From positions 8,893,001 to 8,957,000 of the forward strand of contig NC_089422.1 of NCBI RefSeq assembly GCF_013426205.1: a DNA stretch of 64,000 nucleotides, read 5' to 3'. Shown piece after piece: positions 1 to 10,375 of the stretch. The notes beneath the pieces are model-generated. The model made no database searches and had not been told where the DNA came from. It worked only from the letters and a program-made list of their open reading frames with translations. The number at the start of each line of letters is the position of its first letter. Within the stretch, counting starts at the first letter, position 1. This DNA is from Metarhizium brunneum. Its lineage: Eukaryota > Ascomycota > Sordariomycetes > Hypocreales > Clavicipitaceae. A program made the position numbers and the translations under genes.

Positions 1-1247
1 GGGGATCTCTCCGTTCGGTGTCTCTTGTTTTCTTGGAGTTCAAGCTGTAAACCACCATCGACCCAAGGGAAGGGTGATCCTGCGCCAAGTGTACAGCCCA
101 ACTTGGCTGATGCAACAAAGCTGGTTGTTGCGTAATAGAGAATTCTATCTTGGATCTCGACGGGAAGGCAGTTGATTGCACTTGGTTGTGGCTTGGTCGT
201 GTGGATCGCCCAGAGAATCATGTCGATGGCAGTATCGGATGTATACCCGTCACCGAAGAGCGTCTCGGAGCGCGTCCACGTAAGTTCACTCCCTTGTGCC
301 TTGCAAAGAACAACATGCCGAAGGGTCAGGATGGCATATGTTCTCACAGCTGTTGCAGAATCTTCCAAATGATTGGTCATATGACGTTGTACCATTTCAA
401 GGCCCTCTCGAGTGTCTTGCGCAAGAGCAAACCAACATGATCCGGCTTGAACGAGAGTCTCCTCGGGGGCCTCCCAGTCTGGGAGGTCAACTACATCAAC
501 ATATGGATCACGAGGTGAAGTTGAGACGTGCTCAAATACCACACGCTCGAATAGAGTAAAATCTAATGTTGATATCCAGATGGTAGCATATGCTAGCTTT
601 TGAAATACTATAGTGTTCATTGGCCTCCGAAGAACATGACGCCACGTGTGAGCAAAATCACGGAGAAGTCTGGCAAGAAATGACTTTATCCGCGGGAGGA
701 GGTCCAATTTAGGCTCCCAGTAAGGCTCTGGGAGGTTCGGCTCCCGCTGGAGTGGTTGTGCGGGCGAGTTCAGTACCTGAAAATCGTCCAGAGTGAGCAG
801 TCGTTTCCGAGCAAGTTCAAGAGAGCTAAAGCAGGTTTGGTATCTCTTTTGGAGAGAGACGAGGTCTTTGTCGAGGTCGAATATCCAAACGCTGAATGCA
901 CAACCTCGGCGGTCACCAAAAGGGTCAACAAAATCGGGCACATCCTCCCAAGCAAGGTCAATGCTCTGCTCCAACGACGCGGATAGTTTGCCTTTGGCTG
1001 GATGAGATACTAATTCATATCGTATTCAAGGATGAGGTGGTTTGTAGGACATACTAGGGCATTTTTCTTGACCCACGAGGGCCCTGGAAAACACCTCGAG
1101 GCATGTCGCATCTGACTCGTACCAATAGCCCCTGCGGAGCGAAGTTCCTGCAGCAAGCTATTAGTGCTATCTGATACCATAGAAAGAAACCACAGCTAAA
1201 AGCTTACCTTGGGCGACGTAGACTAAAACTGGCTGAGGCAACATCAT
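1..1247 (-). CDS. Unidentified conserved-looking fungal protein, C-terminus beyond left edge
   Basis: The minus strand holds one long open frame that continues past base 1, so only about 380 N-terminal residues are visible. I join three exons: 1247-1208, 1147-1055 and 1009-1. Intron 1 (1207-1148, 60 nt) has donor GTAAGC, branch CACTAAT and acceptor CTGCAG. Intron 2 (1054-1010, 45 nt) has donor GTATGT and acceptor TTAG, and removes an in-frame TGA. The start is the ATG at 1247, followed at once by a second ATG. The protein is soluble and helix-rich, with many Trp and Leu residues. Near residues 345-370 a stretch beginning LPVEIQDRILYYA resembles an F-box-like helix pair, but I do not assign a family. 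No signal peptide or membrane segment is seen. It is divergent from the membrane-protein gene at 2924. The main uncertainty is intron 2, whose branch site is weak; if it is not spliced the gene is a pseudogene. Confidence 0.72.
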
Positions 1248-2923
1248 AGGAAGAGGGTTGGATGGTAGATGATGAAGAGTCAAGAAATATCAGGGCAGGT
1301 GTTGAGGGTCTCACGTGATCACGTGCGGGCCTCGCGTGCAGATGAAGAGCCATCTGCACATTCACCTCCTCTAACCTTTTACTTAGACTTTGCAAGATTA
1401 TCAATACAGAGCATGATTCAATGACAATCTCCTCTTTGCCCTAGCCTCTCCACAGTAGGCTATAATCCAACTTGGTACCAGCTGGCATGGCCGAATCGCT
1501 CTGAATACTAATCCAGTACATTGACCCAACTTCGCCATTACCGTGTCACCGTGTGGCCTCCACCTCCGAATTTACTCTTGACCGTCAGCGAGAAAGAGCT
1601 CTCAAAATTTGACCAACTCGGCATGCGCTCGCCGTGGCAGAATCGCGGGTTACTATTTGGATACCTGTGCTCAGTATTATCTATTCGACAAATAACCTCC
1701 ACGACGACCACCGTACTTGCAGCGGGAGCAAATGCCTCTCTCTGGCGATAGGATATGAGTGCGGCGGAATTAGGAGAATGGCAAGTCCAGAGCGCGCTGC
1801 TGGAGCCCCGTGACTCTGGCATCTCTTGGTACCGCAGAGCACGACATCTATGCCGGGAGAGCGGTCGCGACCGTGTGTGCAGCAGAGATGTTTGGACCAG
1901 AACTCCGACTCTAGAAGGAAGCGCGGAATCTTGAGGAACAATCGGCCGGTCATCCAGAGGAGAGGCGTATCTACCCGCTCTGTGACATGGACCTCACGGC
2001 TGAGGAAGAATGGAACCACCCGGGGTTTGGCCAAGCATGCAAAATCTGAGTTTGGTGGCGTCTAGAAATCACCTGCATTCGCTCTTGTGTCTCGGCATTC
2101 AGCACGCATTCACGGAAAGCGTAAGCGCACCATGATGCAAGGTCCAGCCGCAACGGTGGCCGTAAGGCTGTAGAATTCGGATCCATTTTACCTATAAATA
2201 GTTGCTGTTCAGTCAGCCACAATACGTTTAGCGCCAAGGAAGCCGAACCGTTTTGATAACAGCAACTGGTACTTTGTCACATTGCCGTCCCGTCGTGCAG
2301 TTGGACTGCATCTTCTTGTTCTTGGCCTGTCGACGTGTGCCTCTGTACAGTGGGATGCCATGGATACAGAAGCATGAAATGGTTGCCCTCAAAAGATGTT
2401 GTCAAGACCAGGGGGCAAGCCACGCTACAGCGGACAGCTCTCAGGCCAAAGAAAATCTGGCAGTTAGCAGAATGCCGTAGGCATGGGCCTCCATGCCTTC
2501 ACCATATCTTGAAGGGTCACAGGAACTGGTATATATCTGGAAGCCATAGTAGCCGTTTCTCCAAGTCACTCCTTCTTGTACTCACTTATGGCGCTGATAA
2601 ATAATCAGCTCAACAGGTCGGCATGTCCCAAGTCTGCCGTTCATGTTTCTCGCGAAATGCCATTACCTTCATATACTCGGTTCTGCATATGTCGCCACTG
2701 AAATAGGCTTTCTTGCCAGGCTGCAGCTGAACAGACCTGGCACTTTGTGGCACACGTCAGGCTGATCTAGACTTTAGGAGATGCGCATCGAGCGTTTTAG
2801 CATTTGTATATATCAACGGCCAGTCGAGCTCGAGCTAAATTCCCTCGTTGCAACTTAGAAGGCAATCCACATCCTACATTGTTCCGATGCAGCACGAAGT
2901 TCAAGCAACAATTGTTCTACAAA
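1248..2923. other. Intergenic region between divergent genes; no supported gene
   Basis: A plus-strand frame from about 1521 to 1937 is open except for one TAG at 1749, and a second frame runs from about 1914 to 2048. The opposite strand also has ORFs over the same stretch. None shows a recognisable domain or a splice pattern that joins them convincingly, so this may be a decayed gene or chance. The rest looks like shared promoter sequence for the two flanking divergent genes. Confidence 0.4.
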
Positions 2924-4753
2924 ATGGCAGCCCCAAACACACACATTCGCGGTTCAGTAAAGGATATACTGCTGGCATCTATCTTGTCGTCGGTGCCTCT
3001 AGTAGTACTGTCCGCCATTTTGCTCGGGCTCGTCTTTAGAAACCGGGTATATCCCAGTAGCCCTCTTTCTGACATTCAAGGAGCTGCAGCCTCCGAGAAC
3101 GATGACAGTGTCATCTATGTCAACCTGAGTGCTACGACATTGACTGCGCTGGCCTCGTGGTCCAGCACAATCGCTCCCCTCACCTTGACGTACATTCTAT
3201 CCTTGGCGTCGTTTCCGGCTGCCCGGGAAATGATTCGGGCCGCGGTCAATACCCTCAGGTCTGGGTCCGGAACTCTGACCCCGTACCAGTTGTCATTGAT
3301 GCTCCGGATGATTTGCAGTTCGTACTTGAACTCTGTGTGGTATTGCATTTCCTACATTGCAAAGTGGCGAAAGAGAGCACCGATTGCGAGGTCTGTCGTC
3401 GTCATGATATGGATCTTGATGTTGAGTTCACTGCTCAGGTGAGAATTCTCTAGAAATGAGGTCACCGAATCATTGACAGTTTGGCTCATCGTAACTTACA
3501 TCTGGTACAGCGCGCTAGTCTTTGCCACAGATTCATGGCTCCATTTCACAACCAAGAGCGTAACTCTCACTCAGTTCGAGCCAGTGTCATTCGATGATGC
3601 TAGCTTTGGACTACATCAGAACTGCACAAATTTAACAGAGAGCTTTACTGCCCAGTGCGACCTGAACCCGGCCGGGTCGACAACATTCCTATGGAATGCT
3701 GAGGAGTCGCTAAATCTTCTGGCAAATATCTCGACGAGGGGCATGGTGCAACCCGTATCGGACGATGCTGGTAATCAGTATGCGTACATTGGCCTTCCGG
3801 TAAGCCTCTCGAAGAGCAGCGTGGATTACGTGGCCACATCGCTGGCAGTCCAAACTAAATGCGCACCTATTACTACACGCTGTTTCAATGCGACCAGCAC
3901 CATATCAGGTCCTTCTGCGAAGTACAGTTGCGATTTTGCCATGCAAGGAACTATCAGCACAACTTTCATCAATTCCATGAACATGGGATATTTCACAAAT
4001 TCGACCTTGTCGGATACCATCCCGGAAAAAACTCCAATGTCCAACCCTTATTACTTTGCTGCCGTGGTGAGCGCAAATCAGAACGTGGGACTGAATCAAG
4101 ACCTGATCCACGATCCCGAGATTAAGAGCGGCGAACACGGTTCTGTGCTCTTTGTCGTATTGTGCAATGCTACTGTATTTGATATGGTATACACTTCCGC
4201 CAACAGCACGGTCACACAAGTCTCTGTGCTGGAGAGTAACTCGTCCACCACCAGCGTCGTCATGGGAACACAAGCATACACACACGTTGGGGATACGTAC
4301 ATCCTCCAGCGTACCAGTCTCGATGTTTGGCAGAGCCACAGTGCACAGGAGATAGCCAGCAAGTTCGCTCATACGTACAGCGAGATAGCGCTGGCGGCTT
4401 CTGGTGCTGCCCTCGAGCCGGGGCCTGCCGTGGAAGCCCAGTTACGGTCTTCAATGATCGTGGCCAAGGTGCCAAAGGCGCCTTTGGGTTGCCTGGTGGC
4501 TGCCAACTTGCTGTTAGCAGTTCTGGGTATTCTCCTTACCGTTATCGCCCTTTTAGTTCTGAATAATGATGTGGGGGACGTGAAAGCAAGGCTGGGTATC
4601 CCTGCCTTGGTAGCGACACATTTTGAGACCAACGGGGGAGATGAGCCGGTGAAGAACATTGAAGATATGTTTGAGGAGTTTGATGGTCGAGCTGGGCCGC
4701 GAGTTGTGGCGGCAAAAACGGCGCTGGGCTGCTGGAGGTTGGAGAGACGGTGA
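2924..4753 (+). CDS. Predicted multi-pass membrane protein with glycosylated ectodomain
   Basis: Two exons, 2924-3438 and 3511-4753, give about 585 residues. The intron (3439-3510, 72 nt) has donor GTGAGA and acceptor GGTACAG; the nearer AG at 3479 would break the frame. I start at ATG 2924 (MAAPNTHIRG), directly before the first hydrophobic segment, rather than at the upstream in-frame ATG 2804. Hydrophobic segments lie near residues 13-35, 70-95 and 155-180, then comes a long polar domain rich in N-X-S/T sites, and a final membrane segment near residues 520-545 precedes a cytosolic tail of about 55 residues. The intron falls inside the third segment, so the spliced product is needed for an intact helix. 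This layout is common among uncharacterised fungal plasma-membrane proteins; I do not recognise a named family and assign no function. Confidence 0.78.
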
Positions 4754-7275
4754 TGACGCTGACAATGCTGCTTGACCCAGGCAGTTATTAACCGCTTTTA
4801 AGCCGTTTTGAATAAGAAATGTTGAAACCGCGGATCAAAGTTTCCGGCCGCCAGCGGAACTGGGTAAAGTACAAGAGATGCCGCTTCACCCATCATATTT
4901 CCTCCTTTCCCTTCTCCATACTTATTGGCCGTTTCAACGGCAGCTAATGTTTTGTGTTGCAAGGAAAAGCAGAAGACCTACCAAAAATATCTTCTCTAGC
5001 AGGAGGCCTCCACTTTTGGCAGTGCCGTTGAAACATTTTACAGGCAACAGCGAGTCCAGACCCGTGTTCATGTTCCACACACAACTGCTCTTGCACGAAG
5101 CCTCGTCTTTTGACAAAGAGTTTGGCATCAAGTAGTTATCTACTACTCCGTACTATGTTCATAGACACATGGCCTGTAGTCTGTTCAAGTCAACGCCAAC
5201 TTGGCCGCGTGGTGCCCAGAATCTCCCTCATTTGGAGATCCTGCCCCTTTTCTTTCAGTGAACACGGGATTGACCACTGCTGTTACACAAGAGGTCACGC
5301 AGCGTTGCGGCACGGACCGACCCTTGAACCTAACGATAGGTACACAAAGGCTCGAGACCTGGTTGGCCCCTTGGACTTCCATGTTCAGGGGCTGATTGCT
5401 GCTCTGTGTAAACAAAGGTCATGTGCTCCAAAACCCTGATAACAACGCAAGTTACTCGCTGAACAGAACTACTGTTCCAGGCGCTCATATTACACGCCCC
5501 CTTATGGCAACTGTCATGGTCACAGGACATGACCACATGCCCCGAGAGGGCAGCCAGTCCTGCAATGCAGGACATGAAACGAGCGGAGAGAGGAGTTTAC
5601 TCTCTCCAAGGCTGTCAGCCAAAATACTCGTCACAAAAAAGACTTCTGGCAGCTGCAGCGTCATCTAGGACTTCCCATTGTCCTTGGGCTTGAGCCACCC
5701 TGAGACGGGTCATGTATTCGGACGCGTGAGCAATGGAGCGGATCCGCTCGTGTAATCTGGATTCCTACGTTTCTTTACGGAGTCATCCAAGGCCATCTCA
5801 TCTGACTTGCCATGGACCACCTTGGCATTTGAAGATGTACAGGTTACGACGGGGTCGCAAGGTCACAGGTGTTAAGCTAGGGGCGCCGCATATGTGCATT
5901 TGCAATGGCTTCTGCCAACAAGATGCTCACTACCCAGGCAAAGCCATCAAGAAATAACATACAGAGAGGAAAAAAGAATTAATGAATGAAATTCCGACGA
6001 AAATTGTGTCCTTCCGCGGCAGAACGGCTCTGTAGACTGGTGCCTTCAATCCGGCCGCCGCCCTGCAGCACCACCACCACATTATCAAAACAGAGTATGG
6101 GCATCATAACATCGTGATTGTAAATATGTTCTCTTTCTCCTCTTCTCCGGAATATCTCTATACAGTAGAAAAGCATGACTCCAACCCAAAATGCAAGCCT
6201 CCCACTCTTGCAATCATCAAGGTGCCAGACCTGACGATTGCCCGTTGTCGGTATCTCGTTGAAGTTTTTCCATCTCCTCCCATATGATTGCCATTATTTG
6301 AGGCATGGAATTCGCAAATGCTTGCTTGACAATCTGTTCGCACAGTTAGTACAGTCGTCTTTGCTGATGGAGAGTTGACTGACGGTATGGTTGTCGGGCT
6401 GCTGTGTATTGTCCCTGCGGAGACCGCGGTCGGGGCGAATGCAGATGGTGCCGTTGTATGAGCTCCTTGACATGTTGGTGGTTGGAAGTGGCTTGCGTGG
6501 TAGTCGAAGTGTCGACGGGAACAAGTATGTGTGATGCCACAGCTTGGATGTTGGCGGAGTTGTCGGTGAAGAAGAGGTTTGAATGCCTGTGGGAAGAGGA
6601 CCGGTATCCCAGGTCTTTTAACCAAAAAATGGTTTTTTCGGGGGGCTCGAGTCCACTGACTTTTGGTAGCCTTAGTTGACAACGTACAGCCATGGAAACG
6701 AGTCACAAATTGGCAGATCGCCCTGCGCCTTGGGTTGGCAGACTGCCATCACACGGGCCGCGCGGTGGCTGACCGGCTGAGCACCTCGCCGCATCTCGAC
6801 CTGCATATTCTCTGTAACACTACATGAGCCAACAGCCAACAGCCAACCTAGGACTTGGGCAGAAATCCAGCGACATGGGGGGCTCAGTGCACGTACACAG
6901 AGAGGCCGCCCGTCAGCGAGCATGGCAGACTGCCAGAGTGCCCGTGAAGGCAGAAAGCTACAAGAAAGCCAGGGCAGAAAGCTGCAAGAAAGCCAAGGCA
7001 GAAAGCCCAAGGGAGCCAATGCCAAAAGTGCATATTAACCTTGATTCCTCGTTGTTCAGTCCTCTGTTCTCATTCTGTTCCCCAAGACTTCTAATCATCG
7101 CCACGAACACATACGTGTCAGACAGTGATCAAGGAAGCAAGCAAGATAAAGCAATAGCGGCCCTTGGCCGAATATACACGAGTATACCCAGATACAAGTA
7201 TGCACATCTTGGCTCTCCCTCTCTCTTACTATGGTCTCTGACAACACAATAGTAAACTTTTGAGTCGCAAAGACC
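4754..7275. other. Gene-free stretch of 2.5 kb
   Basis: Only short, overlapping frames on both strands occur here (the longest is 182 codons on the minus strand, 6158-6706), with no family resemblance, signal peptide or credible splice chain. A TACTCCGTA motif occurs near 5144. The 3' part (about 6950-7010) carries a short tandem repeat listed separately. The last few hundred bases are likely the promoter and leader of the gene at 7276. Confidence 0.5.
6947..7011. repeat. 24-bp tandem repeat, about 2.5 copies
   Basis: The unit is close to AAGGCAGAAAGCTACAAGAA followed by AGCC, repeated about two and a half times with one or two changes per copy. In one plus-strand frame it would read as an eight-residue KAESxKKA repeat, but that frame has no other sign of being coding, so I treat it as upstream DNA of the gene at 7276. 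Confidence 0.7.
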
Positions 7276-8097
7276 ATGAATATCCCTTCCGGGAACGGAG
7301 TCGAGGGTAATCCCTTAACTACCGATGCTCGTCCCGATGGATTCCATCCATCCATCTCGGGGCTTGAGCCCAATTCCTGGCTAGACTACAATGGTCAAGC
7401 AGGGGGTTGTCGCGAGGAGCTCGACTTCAACCAGTACAGCTTTGACCTGTTCTGTTCCGACCAGATCGAACAGGCCGAACAGGGGCAGATGACCCCTCTG
7501 ACGGCGTTCCTGATGTCGGACTCGGATCAGTACAACTCTACAAACGATACTCCAGAAGCCGTCATAGATGACAGCTTTTTATCGACTCCGGCCTCGCAGC
7601 CTCAAGTCGCCTCCTCGGACATCGGCACTCCATGTCTCTCTCCATCCCGTCCCGGCCATTCTACCAAGGGCGCGAAGTGGACCGAGGAGATGAACGCCTT
7701 CCTCGTCGAGAGAAAGAACATGGGGGAGAAATACGACGCCATAGCCGAAAGGATGCAGGAAAAGTTTGGCGTCCACATCAACTCCAACATCCTCACCAAG
7801 CGGTACAAGAAGATCGCAGAGCAGGAGTCGAAAGAGGCAGTGAGCTCAAGCACTCCAAACTCCTGTGAAAGACAAAACAGTGAATACTAACCTCAAAAGA
7901 TCTTATACAAGGCCATCGTGAATGCAACTCCGCGCATTAAAAGCGTTCTTGAAGACGAGCTCGATAAGATGTGCGCTGGAGATGCCTGCAAGTTAGTCAA
8001 AGAAAAGCAGGACATGAATCGCCAACTTCCAGACCTCTTACAGAGCCTGAGGGCGGCGCTGTGGAAACAAGCACAAGCACAAGCACGGGGCGCCTAG
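7276..8097 (+). CDS. SANT/Myb-like DNA-binding protein
   Basis: Two exons, 7276-7839 and 7900-8097, give 253 residues. The 60-nt intron (7840-7899) has donor GTGAGC, a textbook branch site TACTAAC and acceptor AAAAG, and joins two phase-0 ends. Residues 1-130 are acidic and Ser/Thr/Pro-rich, suiting an activation or linker region. Residues about 133-182 form a Myb/SANT-like unit: a Trp in KWTEEMNAFL, a second helix ending YDAIAERMQEKFG, and a basic third helix around LTKRYKKIAE. The second exon encodes a helical tail of 65 residues that ends in a short QA repeat. The family is typical of fungal nuclear regulators; targets cannot be inferred. If the intron is retained, the product would be 204 residues with an unrelated tail. 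Confidence 0.82.
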
Positions 8098-8383
8098 ACA
8101 AATCTCTAGTGTGCACAAGACGACATCTCCTATATAAGACGACTCGGATGTTGGATAGAGCCCGAGGTTGGGGAATTGAACACTCATCGCGTAGAAGTTT
8201 TGCCGAGTGATTGGCGCAATGCAGCATGGTTGGGGACTAGGAAGTTACGAGCCTACGAGGAACGGCAAGATACTTATCTTTTTTTTTTCTGTCCACTCAA
8301 GTTTCCTATGTTTTACATGTAAAAGACCTCGTGGACTAACGGAGGCAAGAAGTAGTAACCTAAAGCAGGTGTCTATCTACATA

Positions 8384-8830
8384 AGTAGTAAATTATAGGG
8401 GGGGTGTCGGACCGTACGGGCACGGTACAGGGGGCTGTTGAACGGTGCAGGCAGCTATTGAACGGTGCAGAAAGCTGCTGACGGTACAGGAAGCTACTGG
8501 ACGGTATAGGCACGGTCTAATCTATGTAAAAGACTTATATATGAAAATTACTTGCTGATTAACGTGAATATGTGTAATATGCTGTAGTGGTAATTTTGTA
8601 ATTTCTTGTAATTTGACCTCTTGACTAGCTGTGGCTTGTGAGGCTGTTGACTTTTCTTCCTTCCTTTTTATTTTCCTTTTTTCCCCCTCTTTTTGATTGG
8701 TTAATATATATAAAAGCCTGCTTTTTCTGGACTATTTAGCATCTTTTGCACCGTCTGTTAGGCGGCCCGAAATTCCTGTACGGTTCAACACAGCTTGTAC
8801 GGTCCGACACCCCCCCTATAATTTACCACT
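8384..8830. mobile_element. Non-autonomous DNA transposon (MITE-like) with 34-bp terminal inverted repeats
   Basis: The ends 8384-8417 and 8797-8830 are inverted copies of each other with one mismatch in 34 positions; the shared core is GGGGGGGTGTCGGACCGTAC. No coding capacity is seen across the 447 bp. Inside the left end lie four to five tandem copies of a ~20-bp unit of the form ACGGTRCAGGNAGCTNYTGN (about 8422-8516), and the right end has related ACGGTTCAACA sequence, a pattern of subterminal transposase-binding repeats. A TATA-like stretch TATATATAAAAGCC lies near 8704. No perfect target-site duplication could be fixed; a TA dinucleotide is possible. Confidence 0.85.
8421..8517 (+). repeat. 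Subterminal tandem repeats inside the TIR element
   Basis: Successive ~20-bp units begin ACGGTACAGG, ACGGTGCAGG, ACGGTGCAGA, ACGGTACAGG and ACGGTATAGG, each but the last followed by a purine-rich core with AGCT or GGCTG. Variation between units suggests they are old. Their place next to one terminus fits a transposase-binding array. Confidence 0.75.
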
Positions 8831-9764
8831 AATATATCCTGCTATATACTACCAGACTAGATAATATACTATAATATATTATAATATACTATTATTTCCT
8901 TTCTAATAAGTTAATAAATTCCGTTATAAACTGTCGGTCAAAGCCTATAGGAACTGAGATGTTGCATAACTGGCATTTCAACATCTGGCCGAGGGTGGCC
9001 CGCTCGGTCGGGTACTACATCACACAACACACCACACAGCGGGAATAACAAGGCTAAAGAAACGGAAGGAATTTAATAGCCGGAATCAAGATATAGAGTT
9101 CTTTGCAGGTGCTTCTACGAGCCAAGTGCAATGGTACAAAGCCCTGATGTCTGCATCACATGCAGTCGGGTTAGGGTTAGTAGTGTGCTCCATGCCCGCC
9201 AGTCCGAGACCTCTGCCAATCTAGGCATATGCCGTTAACCACAATGCGGCGCCCCAGTCCGAAACAAGACAATCCCGTTATTTCTCTGTAGCTCCTAACT
9301 TTAGGCATCACCCATGGGGACTTTCCAGGAACGGTCGAACCAAGACCAGTCAGGCCGTATATAGGACGGCGTAGCCAACTGAGACTACAACAACTCAAGC
9401 GGGAAGACAAGATGAAGCAACTCCATCAAGCAACGCACCCGCCAAGAGATGTTATAACGTTGGCAACCCCCAAACTAATAAACCTAGCGAAACTACCAAA
9501 CTCTCCCAGCGTCTAGAGTAAAAGCGGCAATGCCCGCGCCGCCGATTCACACCAACTCGACTCTTTCAGCTCCCTCGTAACTGCAAGCCACGCCCCCCAC
9601 GCGCCAACTTAAGCTTCAAGGAATCTTATTCACGCCACATGCGCTCGGATGTATACGAGATGCTGATCACCCGATCCCAGCCCTGTCACGACAATATATA
9701 AACCCCCTTCGCTCCCCTGTATCCCAAACCACACAGAGCAACTCTACCCCTCCCAGTCCCAACA
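8831..9764. other. AT-rich junction and promoter region
   Basis: 8831-8930 is strongly AT-rich with repeated TATAATATA blocks, just outside the TIR element. At 9168-9180 there is a short GGGTTAGGGTTAG, about two units of the fungal telomere repeat. From about 9500 to 9764 the sequence looks like a promoter for the secreted-protein gene, with a clear TATA box at 9695. No gene is supported. Confidence 0.5.
9695..9702 (+). promoter_or_regulatory. TATA box of the secreted-protein gene
   Basis: TATATAAA lies 70 bp upstream of the start codon at 9765 and is followed by a C/T-rich leader, a common arrangement for strongly expressed small secreted-protein genes in fungi. Confidence 0.6.
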
Positions 9765-10276
9765 ATGAAGTCCATCGCCCTCGCCCTCGCCCTCGGGTGC
9801 GTGACAGCCTCAACAACCACCGACCGCCCCTACATATAGACTAACAAGCGCAAAATAGCTGCCTCGCCTCCGCCTCCGCCGTCACACCCGGCACGAAGCC
9901 ACGGCCAAGTCACACCGACATCCCGGGCTGCCCGGCGCCGACGACAACGCCCACCACCGCCAACCCGCCTCATACCACGCCCGGCCTCTCGGAATGCGGC
10001 GTCACGACCACGCACACGTGGTACGGGAACAAGACCATGGGCTGCCAGTACGATCCTTTGGGCGGCTGCATTGCCGACGGTACGTTTCGGATCCCGTCTT
10101 CCGAAGGAGCTAGAACAGACTGACTGACTTGTTGTTCAGCGATTCTCACGCTGCCGTGCGGGTGTACAAAGGCCACCAACGTGGTGCAGCAGACGACGAC
10201 GGTTTGTGCAACGGTGCCAAGCGCCGTCAACTGCGTCACTGGATTCATGTTTACGACTACTGCCACGAATTGCTAG
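9765..10276 (+). CDS. Small secreted cysteine-containing protein
   Basis: Three exons, 9765-9796, 9859-10079 and 10140-10276, give 129 residues. Intron 1 (9797-9858) has donor GTGCGT and a CTAAC branch; intron 2 (10080-10139) has donor GTACGT, branch CTGAC and acceptor TTCAG. Each junction keeps the frame. Residues 1 to about 18 are a signal peptide (MKSIALALALGCLASASA). A Pro/Thr-rich linker (about residues 20-52) looks suited to O-glycosylation. The rest has eight cysteines, including a PCGC motif and a terminal Cys, plus a single N-X-T site (NKT). It lies tail-to-tail with CFT1, 99 bp apart. This is a candidate cell-wall or effector-type protein; I recognise no named family. Confidence 0.85.
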
Positions 10277-10375
10277 CATCTAGTCAAGTCAGTAGATAGA
10301 TGGATAGATAGGATGTGAATGTCAACAGCTGCTATTCGATCTACACTTGACCCCCTTGTCTTGGTCGGAACACCC

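Noticed and set aside
6158..6706. 182-codon minus-strand ORF
   Set aside because: Two overlapping frames are also open, composition is random-like, no domain.
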